Shown here piece by piece: positions 1 through 6,477 of a DNA stretch of 8,369 bases. The notes under the pieces are model-generated. The model worked only from the letters and a program-made list of their open reading frames with translations, was not told where the DNA came from and ran no database searches. Location: the NCBI GenBank assembly GCA_028817775.1, contig JAPPOW010000092.1, positions 1 through 8,369 on the forward strand, read 5' to 3'. The position numbers and the translations under genes are program-made. How positions within the stretch are numbered: position 1 is the stretch's first letter; every line of letters begins with the position of its first letter. Source of the DNA: Candidatus Melainabacteria bacterium. GTDB lineage: Bacteria > Cyanobacteriota > Vampirovibrionia > LMEP-6097.

Positions 1-2
1 AT

Positions 3-1397
3 TATATACCAAGTGGAATGCAGAAATTTATTGAGGTTGGCGGTAATTTCCCTGCTAGAGTCAAACTCAAAGGTAATAGTCTTAAGCAGACCATGAAAGT
101 AGCTCTGCAATTGGATGAGGCTGATAATTTTGTTTATGGTGATTGGTTCGTAATGGATCCTGAGGCAAGTAAAGTGAGATTGGTCACTAATTTAACCATC
201 ACTCCGCAATTGATTCTTTCTGATGATTCAAAGTTAGTTTTTATCAAAGGTGGAGGAGATAGCAAGATCAAGACCAAGGTTCGTTCAAGTTTTCAGGTGG
301 AAGACTATCGTAGCAAAGACGATATGAGTTACTTCCTTAGTTTTAAAACTAAGGCTAGTGATGGACCGCAGAATATGGCTTTGGTTGAGCCACATATCAA
401 GCCGCTTGAACCAATGAATTTGGCTGTGGGTATCGGTGACTTGACTTGTGATACCTTTGGTAATTCATTTGATAGGCAAACAATTTGTGAATTTAATTTT
501 GATAAAGCTGTCGCCCAGAAATATGGTATCGGTGATCTCAATGCTAAGAATATCAATGTGGATTTGCTATCTATCGCTCACAAACCACTTGAGGTGCAGG
601 TTTTACTAGAGGAAGGTGATTGGAATACTATTCCTTATCGTAAGGCGCGTACTGATATCACTGCCAACGGCGACTATATTTATTTGCGGGATAGCAAAGC
701 AAGAGTTGCTGATGGCATTGTCCGTGGAGAAGTAGATTTTAATTTCAAGACTTTCGATTCCAAGTTTAAGCTTGTCGGGCGTGATTTGCCAGCACATGAT
801 TTTGCGCAGGGGATTTGGGGTTTTGGTTCTGAGGTGCCAGAGGGCTTTGTTAGTGGGGTTTTTGAGGGGACTACTCAGGGTATTTTGCCTGATCCGATGT
901 TCTATAACCTTGAAGGTAGCACTAACTTGATTCTTAAGGAAGGCAAGCTGTCACAGTTGGTACTGATGCAGAAGGTACTTACTGCAGTCAACACATTGGA
1001 TAATTTTGATCTCAACAATATTTTTCAAACCTTGGTCACTTTCAAGGGTGGGACTTTTGATCACATCATTAGTGGAATAAGTTATGATCACGGGGTGATG
1101 AGTTCTGAGAAACTCTTGCTTAAGGCTGACCAGGTAGAACTCAATCTCAATGGCTACTTTGACTATAATAAAGATCAGCTTTGGGTCAAAGGCCAGGGCT
1201 TAATCCCTAAAAAATCTCGTAGTATCTTACAAGGCTTGGGTATTGGTAAACTCAATCTTGGTAATTTATTAGCGATGGACGATCTCAGTAAAAGCGGCTC
1301 TAAAGAGAAACGTTTCTTTGATTTCTTGATGATTGGCCCTATTAGTGATCCGGATAAATCAGCTGAGAGTCTTAAGTCAAATTTCAAATGGCAGTAG
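3..1397 (+). CDS. AsmA-like envelope protein, C-terminal part (5' end outside window)
   Basis: The reading frame is open from base 3 with no stop, so the Met at base 18 is probably internal and the true start lies left of the window. About 464 residues are visible, ending in TAG. The sequence is rich in alternating polar and hydrophobic beta-strand stretches. Its last ~170 residues have the look of the AsmA-like C-terminal region: a segment reading NLILKEGKLSQ, then a GGTFD element, a YDHGVMSSE turn, a strand LNLNGYFDY, and a final VKGQGLIPK before a short tail. AsmA/TamB/YhdP relatives are long beta-rich proteins anchored in the inner membrane that span the periplasm and help move phospholipids to the outer membrane. 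Any N-terminal membrane anchor would be outside the window. The family call rests on pattern recognition only; the presence of an outer membrane is inferred. The gene converges with the cca operon. Confidence 0.6.
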   Translation, partial: YIPSGMQKFIEVGGNFPARVKLKGNSLKQTMKVALQLDEADNFVYGDWFVMDPEASKVRLVTNLTITPQLILSDDSKLVFIKGGGDSKIKTKVRSSFQVEDYRSKDDMSYFLSFKTKASDGPQNMALVEPHIKPLEPMNLAVGIGDLTCDTFGNSFDRQTICEFNFDKAVAQKYGIGDLNAKNINVDLLSIAHKPLEVQVLLEEGDWNTIPYRKARTDITANGDYIYLRDSKARVADGIVRGEVDFNFKTFDSKFKLVGRDLPAHDFAQGIWGFGSEVPEGFVSGVFEGTTQGILPDPMFYNLEGSTNLILKEGKLSQLVLMQKVLTAVNTLDNFDLNNIFQTLVTFKGGTFDHIISGISYDHGVMSSEKLLLKADQVELNLNGYFDYNKDQLWVKGQGLIPKKSRSILQGLGIGKLNLGNLLAMDDLSKSGSKEKRFFDFLMIGPISDPDKSAESLKSNFKWQ

Positions 1398-1412
1398 CCA
1401 TTTGAAATTTGA
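1377..1412. terminator. Perfect 16-bp hairpin between convergent genes
   Basis: Bases 1377-1392 pair perfectly with 1397-1412 around the loop AGTA. The stop codon of the AsmA-like gene (1395-1397) sits at the tip. The lower stem is A/T only and the top is GGC/GCC. It lies between two convergent transcription units, where a bidirectional terminator is expected. No clear U-tract follows on either strand, so an intrinsic terminator is plausible but not textbook. It directly abuts the structured element at 1413. Confidence 0.5.
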
Positions 1413-1537
1413 GGCGGTATGGAAGCTTCGCTTCCTGCATTATGCTTTGCTGCGTATGGACTTCGTCCTGCTGTCAGCAGCGTTAGCATTTGCAGAGGCG
1501 TAGCCTCATATGCAGAGAGCATTAGCGACCATACGCC
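1413..1537. repeat. Multi-hairpin structured element, probably an inserted small repeat
   Basis: The ends pair: GGCG-G-TATGG (1413-1422) with CCATACGCC (1529-1537), nine pairs with one bulged G. Inside are tight hairpins with three-base loops: GGAAGC-TTC-GCTTCC (1421-1435), GGAC-TTC-GTCC (1458-1468), TGCT-GTC-AGCA (1469-1479) and GAGGC-GTA-GCCTC (1495-1507), plus ATGC/GCAT at 1510-1522. A longer interrupted arm pairs 1436-1452 with 1478-1494 (TGCA, ATGCT and GCTG blocks). Two internal units share the frame TATGGA...TCCTGC (1418-1438 and 1455-1471) and differ by symmetric loss of stem bases, so pairing is kept. The base composition is unlike the flanking genes. It could be a small mobile repeat, a structured RNA, or both. 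I recognise no named family and no target-site duplication. Confidence 0.6.
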
Positions 1538-2286
1538 AATAACTGTAATGCCTTGTCTTTGCTCTTTAGACTTTCAATCTTCCCCATTTCTATTGCAAAC
1601 CTATTCTTACGCTTCTCTAACCATTGAGGATAACGTTCATCATTCATAGCTGCCTGCATCCACTCTAGAGTCTGAGTTTCTATCTCAAAATCATATTCAG
1701 CGGCAAAGCGAGCTGCTCTATAGATCCTGGTTGGATCATCAATAAAGCTATCCTTGTGAAAGACTCTGACTAATTTGTTTTGCAGGTCAGAGATGCCACC
1801 AGCGTAATCTAAGATCTCTCCAAAGGGATGTTTGGATTTCATTGGGTTAATGGATTCAAGCAAAGCATTGATGGTAAAATCACGGCGTGGGATATCATCT
1901 TCAAAATTATCAATGATAGTTATTTGCGGGAAATCAGCTGCTTCTGGGTAAACTTCGGTGCGGGTGCTAGCTAGTTCAATACTATAGTCAGGGATCTCTG
2001 GGTCCTTGATTTTGACAGTGCCAAATTGTTTGAAAGTTTCGGTGATTTCAAAGGTCAGGTGTTGGGGATGATGATCCTGACGAAATTTTTGAAAGCGCTC
2101 AGCAAATTCAATTGCGTTGGTGTTAAGCACTAGATCAATATCAAAACATTCTTGAGCTGGCACTTGATGAAAGTCCTGCATCAAGTGATTACGGACATAA
2201 CCACCAACTATATAGGCTTCATGACCAAGACTATAGGCTGCTGTACCTAATTCTTGTAGAAAAATCTTGGCTTGATCTGAGATCAT
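1522..2286 (-). CDS. cca: CCA-adding enzyme / poly(A) polymerase family, head and neck only (C-terminally truncated)
   Basis: The 254-residue protein is a class II tRNA nucleotidyltransferase-type enzyme, the family that adds CCA (or CC, or A) to tRNA 3' ends. Visible motifs: the nucleotide-binding GG (28-29) followed by VRNHL; the metal-binding pair in FDIDLVL (D49, D51); RRDFTINAL (134-142); DYAGGISDL (160-168); and DDPTRIYRAARF (183-194), matching the base-selecting EDxxR motif with D184 and R187. The neck-like tail ends at residue 254. Family members usually run about 400 residues or more, so the body and tail domains that hold tRNA are missing. The last four codons and the TAA lie inside the structured element at 1413-1537. 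The start overlaps the aroA stop as ATGA, indicating translational coupling. The enzyme may be a damaged gene, a working minimal form, or a partial-activity (CC- or A-adding) type. The symbol reflects the family, not proven activity. Confidence 0.8.
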   Translation of the reverse strand: MISDQAKIFLQELGTAAYSLGHEAYIVGGYVRNHLMQDFHQVPAQECFDIDLVLNTNAIEFAERFQKFRQDHHPQHLTFEITETFKQFGTVKIKDPEIPDYSIELASTRTEVYPEAADFPQITIIDNFEDDIPRRDFTINALLESINPMKSKHPFGEILDYAGGISDLQNKLVRVFHKDSFIDDPTRIYRAARFAAEYDFEIETQTLEWMQAAMNDERYPQWLEKRKNRFAIEMGKIESLKSKDKALQLLAYGR

Positions 2287-3581
2287 AATGCTTCAATGAT
2301 ATCAAAGAAGTTAGGGAATGAAGTTGCTACAAACTCAACTTGTTCAATATTGATAGGCTTATTGGATTTGAGAGCTGCAATGGCTGAACTCATTGCTAGT
2401 CTATGGTCTCCATCGGCACAAATACTATCTTCTACTGGCTCAAATGCTTGACCCACCCTACCTTCAATAATCATGCCGTCATCAGTATCTTCTACTTTGA
2501 CCCCAAGAGCTTTGAGCATATTAACTGTGCTGGCAATGCGGTTAGATTCTTTGACCTTAAGTTCAGCAGCATCTTTAATTACAGTAGTACCTTCAGCTTG
2601 AGCAGCAAGAATTGAAATCACTGGGATCTCATCAATTAGACGAGGAATGATATCTCCTTCAATTGTTGTTGCTTGAATCTTGGAGCTAGAAACTACAATA
2701 TCAGCAATCGGTTCATTGTTGACTTCAGTTTCATTCTCTAGCTTGTAACTAACTTTCATGGCATCAAGCACATCGATGATACCGGTGCGGCTAGGATTAA
2801 TACCAACTCCTTTGAGTTTAAGCTCAGCATCATCAAGAATAGCTGCAGCAACCATAAAAAAGGCCGCTGAGGAAATATCTCCTGGTACTACTATATCTTT
2901 GGCGATTAGCTTAGAGCCTGGTTCTAGTGAGACTTTGAGCCCGTCGACTTTTAAATTTGCACCAAAGCTCTGCATCATTCTCTCTGTATGATCACGAGAT
3001 TTCTCTGGCTCGCTAACAACAGTCGTGCCTTGTGCATTGAGTCCAGCTAGTAGGATACAGGACTTGACTTGGGCTGAAGCAATCTTAGATTCATGTGAAA
3101 TTGCTTGTAGTTGAGAGCCGCCGTGAATTTTAAGAGGTGCTTTACCATCACTACTATCTATCTTGGCGCCCATCTTAGCTAGTGGTTCAGTGACTCGCTT
3201 CATTGGTCTACTGGAGAGTGACTCGTCACCAGTTAGGGTGGTGTCAAATGGCAATCCAGCAAAGAGCCCACAGAGTAGACGCATGCCAGTACCAGAGTTA
3301 CCTAAATAAATATCCTCACTAGGAGCAGTAAGTGCGCCCATGCCTTTGCCCTCAATAGTTACTTCTTTAGTAGATTCATTGAAATCAATCTTGACTCCAA
3401 GCGCTTGAAATGCTTTCATGGTGCAAACACAATCTTCACCAGTCAGAAAATTGCTGACATGAGTAGTACCTTCTGAGATAGAACCAAAAATTATTGAGCG
3501 GTGAGAGATTGACTTATCACCAGGGATATCAATTTCTGCCCGAGCAGCTTTGTTTAGAGCTTGAACTTGTTTATTTGCCAT
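2283..3581 (-). CDS. aroA: 3-phosphoshikimate 1-carboxyvinyltransferase (EPSP synthase)
   Basis: AroA joins phosphoenolpyruvate to shikimate-3-phosphate in the cytoplasmic shikimate pathway, leading to chorismate and the aromatic amino acids. The 432-residue length is typical. The signatures are complete and in order: GDKSISHR (21-28), LGNSGTGMR (93-101), SSRPM (123-127), SAQVKS (169-174), RDHTERM (196-202), PGDISSAAF (233-241), the catalytic Asp in LIDEIP (D317), LKVKESNRI (341-349) and GDHRLAM (391-397). The RDHTE, SAQVK and NPSR-type motifs resemble the class II group of EPSP synthases. No Shine-Dalgarno is visible before the ATG. The ATG shares one base with the leuC stop (TAATG), so translation is probably coupled to leuC. 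The TGA stop overlaps the cca start. Nothing looks damaged. Confidence 0.96.
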   Translation of the reverse strand: MANKQVQALNKAARAEIDIPGDKSISHRSIIFGSISEGTTHVSNFLTGEDCVCTMKAFQALGVKIDFNESTKEVTIEGKGMGALTAPSEDIYLGNSGTGMRLLCGLFAGLPFDTTLTGDESLSSRPMKRVTEPLAKMGAKIDSSDGKAPLKIHGGSQLQAISHESKIASAQVKSCILLAGLNAQGTTVVSEPEKSRDHTERMMQSFGANLKVDGLKVSLEPGSKLIAKDIVVPGDISSAAFFMVAAAILDDAELKLKGVGINPSRTGIIDVLDAMKVSYKLENETEVNNEPIADIVVSSSKIQATTIEGDIIPRLIDEIPVISILAAQAEGTTVIKDAAELKVKESNRIASTVNMLKALGVKVEDTDDGMIIEGRVGQAFEPVEDSICADGDHRLAMSSAIAALKSNKPINIEQVEFVATSFPNFFDIIEAL

Positions 3582-4924
3582 TATTGAATAACCAAAGGAG
3601 AGGCAGCAGTGATCTTACCAGCAATAGCTGAAGCTGCTACAGTAGCAGGACTTGCCAGATGAGTTCTAGCACCAGCACCCATACGACCAGGGAAGTTACG
3701 GTTGGTAGAGGAGATACAACGGTTTTGAGGAGCAACGACACCCATGCTCATACCAAGGCAAGGACCACAACTAGCGTGAGTCCAAAGTGCACCAGCATCT
3801 TGGAAAATATCATGCAAGCCTTCACGTTCAGCTTGACGTTTCACTTCTTGAGAGCCTGGAGTAATGATTGTTGGAATACTTACTTTCTTGCCTTTGAGTA
3901 TTTCAGCGGCGATACGCAGGTCAGAGATTCTGGCGTTGGTACAACTACCAATGAAAGCTTGGTCTAATTCTAAATCTGCAACTTTATCACCTGGCTGCAC
4001 GCCCATATATTCTAGAGCTTTGTCCTCAGCTCCCTCGGGTATAGCACCACTAATCTGGGAAGCCTCACCAGGATTGATACCCCAAGTAACCATTGGCTCA
4101 AGCTCTGAGATATCAAGCTCTAGTTCAGCATCATAAGTGGCGTCTGGATCAGCTTTAAATTGAGACCACTTAGCTTTAAGCTCTTCAAACTCAGCGTCAT
4201 CAATTTGCTCTCTACCTTTAAGGTATTCAAAAGTAGTATCGTCTGCTTCAATCATGCCACTAGTTGCACCAGCTTCAATTGCCATATTACAGACAGTCAT
4301 GCGCTCCTCCATATCGAGGGCTTGAATCGCCTCACCGGTGTACTCCAATACATAACCAGTACCACCTTTAAAAGTGATCTTTTCGATGATAGCTAGAATA
4401 ATGTCCTTGGCGTAAACTCCAGCTTTGCGTTTGCCTGTGACATTGATACGCATTACTTTAGGTTTCTTGAGTAATAGGCATTGTGACAACATAGCACCAG
4501 CATTGGCTGTAGTGCCGATACCAAGTGCAAAACAAGCAAAAGCACCATTGGTACAAGTATGCGAATCACCACAACAAAGAGTCATGCCTGGTTGCACGTA
4601 GCCGCGTTCTGGAGCAACAATATGGCAGATACCATTTTCACCAATATCAAAGTGTCTAATACCATGTTTCTTAGACCACTTACGTAATAGATCAGCTTGG
4701 ATCGCTGTAGCCGTATCTTTGGCTGGAGCCACATGGTCATTAATAGATAAAATTCTTCCTGGGTCAAAAATTCTGCCGCCAAATTCTTCATCGATTTGGA
4801 TTGCACCCTGAGGAGTTGTGATCTCATGCGCCACGATTTGGTCCATAAAAATCAAATAATTATCACCTGGCAGTTCTTCAACTGCGTGTGCGTCCCAGAC
4901 TTTTGTGAATAAATTTTTGCCCAT
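3581..4924 (-). CDS. leuC: 3-isopropylmalate dehydratase, large subunit
   Basis: LeuC with LeuD isomerises 2-isopropylmalate to 3-isopropylmalate in leucine synthesis and belongs to the aconitase family. At 447 residues it is near the usual 420-470. The three [4Fe-4S] cluster cysteines are present: C328 in GSCTNAR, and C386 and C389 in ASCGPCLG. Other family marks are CCGDSHTCTNGAF (117-129), GGTGYVLEYTGEAI (187-200), MTVCNMAIEAGA (209-220) and STNRNFPGRMG (406-416). The N-terminal half is like the E. coli-type LeuC, while the SCGPCLG box is more like the archaeal/homoaconitase type. The small-subunit gene leuD is not in the window and must be elsewhere. Related dehydratases (homoaconitase, dimethylmalate dehydratase) cannot be fully excluded, but leucine synthesis is the simplest reading. 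It follows the chaperonin gene by 14 nt and overlaps aroA by one base. Confidence 0.93.
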   Translation of the reverse strand: MGKNLFTKVWDAHAVEELPGDNYLIFMDQIVAHEITTPQGAIQIDEEFGGRIFDPGRILSINDHVAPAKDTATAIQADLLRKWSKKHGIRHFDIGENGICHIVAPERGYVQPGMTLCCGDSHTCTNGAFACFALGIGTTANAGAMLSQCLLLKKPKVMRINVTGKRKAGVYAKDIILAIIEKITFKGGTGYVLEYTGEAIQALDMEERMTVCNMAIEAGATSGMIEADDTTFEYLKGREQIDDAEFEELKAKWSQFKADPDATYDAELELDISELEPMVTWGINPGEASQISGAIPEGAEDKALEYMGVQPGDKVADLELDQAFIGSCTNARISDLRIAAEILKGKKVSIPTIITPGSQEVKRQAEREGLHDIFQDAGALWTHASCGPCLGMSMGVVAPQNRCISSTNRNFPGRMGAGARTHLASPATVAASAIAGKITAASPLVIQ

Positions 4925-4937
4925 GGCTAGCGATTAT

Positions 4938-4945
4938 ATCACCTT
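4938..4945 (-). promoter_or_regulatory. Shine-Dalgarno-like site for leuC overlapping the chaperonin stop
   Basis: Read on the minus strand this is AAGGTGAT, a good match to the anti-Shine-Dalgarno complement. The TGA inside it is the stop codon of the upstream chaperonin gene. It ends 13 nt before the leuC ATG, longer than usual. This suggests ribosomes finishing the chaperonin re-engage at leuC. It is the only convincing ribosome-binding site I see among the minus-strand genes. Confidence 0.45.
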
Positions 4946-6402
4946 GCCTGCACAATCATATTAATCCTAAGGATTTGGCAAGCAATCTCAGTAGCAATCT
5001 TGAAAGCAGAGAGCTTAACTTCGAGCGGGTCCAATATACCAGCTTCCACTAAATTAACAACTGAACCAGAATCTAGGTCAATACCAAGTTGTGGATTTTT
5101 GAGTTTGGCTTTGAGTTCTGCGGAATTGAAACCAGCGTTGCCCACTATCTGATCGAAGATTGAGTTGAGGGCAGCAAGCATAATTTCAATACCCATTTGA
5201 GTTTCTTCATCTTGGTTTTGATCTTTGAGCTCTTGAAGTGCTGGGATCAAGTTGAGTTCACAAACTCCTTCACCCAAGACATAACCAAGATTGGTTGCAG
5301 CAGCGAGCGAGCGGCAAGCATCAATAGTGATACGCTGCCGTTCTTCTAAGATAGTAGGAGTTTGAGCTGAAACCAAAATACTAGCGCGGCTAGATTTTGG
5401 TCCTTGGAAACTATAGCCGCTAAGATCTTCCATCTGTTTAATTGAATCAAGTGGGTTAACAAGTGCTTTGATTGATTCAATATCAGAGTTGATTAATTTA
5501 CTGCGGGTGGTAACTACTGAACCGGAAATCTCTTCAAGTATTCTCATGTCTGAGTCTCTAACATGAGTCAGTACAAAGACACCTTCGCGAGCGAAGTATT
5601 CTTCAACTCTTGCAAACATTGATGAAGAGGAGATTACAGCTTTGACACCTGATTTGATAATTTTCTTGGCTGTTTCCATCAAAGCTTGAATATTGTTTTC
5701 GTACTTACGCACACCCTCGTCAGTATTGACAGCTTCACTGCTCATTGGCTCTGGCTCTAGTGGTCCTTGTACCAAGAGTAATGGTGCCTGCTCAAAATTT
5801 TGACTATAGTTAAAATGAGTACGCTTCTTAATAAAGTGTCCCTCAAGTACTTGTGACTTGTGACCGCTTTGTGCAAAGACCGAGCCAGCAAGTTTCTCAG
5901 CATCCTTAACTATATATAGTGCTTCAAGGATTAAACCCGTCAGATCTTCATCACCGCGTGCTGCGATTTTGGTGATTGCTCTAAGCGCGGGATCACTAAG
6001 CTCATTGACTTGCATGGCACTTGCTTTGAGTTCTGTTTGTACTTTGCGAGCAGCTAGTTCTAGCGCTTGCGCTAGACGATTTGGATTTGCACCGGTGTTA
6101 ACTTTGTCCATTGCTGCCTGCAGCATTGAATCACACAAAATTGCAACGGTGCTAGTACCATCACCAACTTGAGTTTCTTGAGATTTGGCTGCTTCAACAG
6201 CCAACTTGGCAGCAGGGTGTTCAATTTTTATATTAGAAAGAATCTCAACGCCATCATTAGTACATGAATAGCTGCCAAGTTCATCCACTAACAATACATC
6301 TAGACCTTTGGGTCCGATGCTAGCTCTGACCGGGGCCATTGCTGAGCTGATTGCAGCTATATTGGAGGCTAGGATATCTGTGTAATTCAGGGTTTTGCTC
6401 AT
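4939..6402 (-). CDS. Thermosome-like (group II/III) chaperonin in a bacterial operon
   Basis: A 487-residue chaperonin clearly of the TCP-1/thermosome branch, not GroEL. Marks in order: GPKGLDVLLVD (30-40), TNDGVEIL (48-55), IEHPAAKL (60-67) and GDGTS (80-84), the thermosome-style ATP-binding segment. An apical domain follows; its region 207-275 lines up with the thermosome helical protrusion (APLLLVQGPLEPEP, then KYENNIQALMETAKKI, then VEEYFAREGV). D361 in ITIDACRSL matches the catalytic Asp. The C-terminus GIDLDSGSVVNLVEAGILDPL (440-460) is classic for the family. The built-in lid means no GroES is needed, and none is adjacent. Archaeal-like group III chaperonins are known from some bacteria, such as Carboxydothermus. 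Oddities: the usual GGG before the C-terminal equatorial part reads GEG (377-379), the protein is shorter than most thermosomes (about 520-550), and there is no Gly/Met-rich tail. It leads the leuC-aroA-cca operon. The ATG start is preceded by no Shine-Dalgarno. Substrates are unknown. Confidence 0.9.
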   Translation of the reverse strand: MSKTLNYTDILASNIAAISSAMAPVRASIGPKGLDVLLVDELGSYSCTNDGVEILSNIKIEHPAAKLAVEAAKSQETQVGDGTSTVAILCDSMLQAAMDKVNTGANPNRLAQALELAARKVQTELKASAMQVNELSDPALRAITKIAARGDEDLTGLILEALYIVKDAEKLAGSVFAQSGHKSQVLEGHFIKKRTHFNYSQNFEQAPLLLVQGPLEPEPMSSEAVNTDEGVRKYENNIQALMETAKKIIKSGVKAVISSSSMFARVEEYFAREGVFVLTHVRDSDMRILEEISGSVVTTRSKLINSDIESIKALVNPLDSIKQMEDLSGYSFQGPKSSRASILVSAQTPTILEERQRITIDACRSLAAATNLGYVLGEGVCELNLIPALQELKDQNQDEETQMGIEIMLAALNSIFDQIVGNAGFNSAELKAKLKNPQLGIDLDSGSVVNLVEAGILDPLEVKLSAFKIATEIACQILRINMIVQAR

Positions 6403-6405
6403 AGG

Positions 6406-6417
6406 GCTAATTTTAGC
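6406..6417. promoter_or_regulatory. Small palindrome and -10-like box just before the chaperonin start
   Basis: GCTAA-TT-TTAGC is an inverted repeat lying 3 nt before the chaperonin start codon (minus strand). Within it, minus-strand TAAAAT (6415-6410) resembles a -10 box ending 7 nt before the ATG. I see no convincing -35 at the right distance, so the promoter call is weak. The palindrome could be an operator or chance. No CIRCE heat-shock operator (TTAGCACTC-N9-GAGTGCTAA) is present. Confidence 0.25.
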
Positions 6418-6437
6418 TTAGTCAGGATAATCTCGGC

Positions 6438-6467
6438 TTGCATAAATCTCAGGCAGTCTGTTAAAAT
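6438..6467 (+). promoter_or_regulatory. Sigma70-like promoter for the glutamine synthetase-like gene
   Basis: TTGCAT (6438-6443) and TAAAAT (6462-6467) are separated by 18 nt. Only 10 nt lie between the -10 box and the GTG at 6478, so transcription would start around 6474 and the mRNA would be nearly leaderless. No Shine-Dalgarno precedes the GTG, which agrees with that reading. Judged by eye. Confidence 0.45.
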
Positions 6468-6477
6468 AACACCTTTA

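Noticed and set aside
1175..1522. Minus-strand ORF of 115 codons
   Set aside because: Antisense to the AsmA-like gene and the structured element, with no start signals; a shadow.
1419..1649. Plus-strand ORF of 76 codons starting in the structured element
   Set aside because: It reads the hairpin repeats and then the antisense of cca; no sign of a real protein.
3285..3305. Possible natural glyphosate insensitivity of AroA
   Set aside because: Some motifs resemble class II enzymes, but the critical position in LGNSGTGMR is Gly (G97), not the Ala seen in the well-known insensitive enzyme, so sequence alone does not support it.
5583..5596. CTTCGC-GA-GCGAAG hairpin in the chaperonin gene
   Set aside because: It encodes FAREG, which fits the conserved thermosome segment, so the palindrome is explained by coding.
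6403..6477. CIRCE heat-shock operator before the chaperonin
   Set aside because: The GCTAA/TTAGC palindrome is too short and the flanking CIRCE bases and 9-nt spacer are absent.
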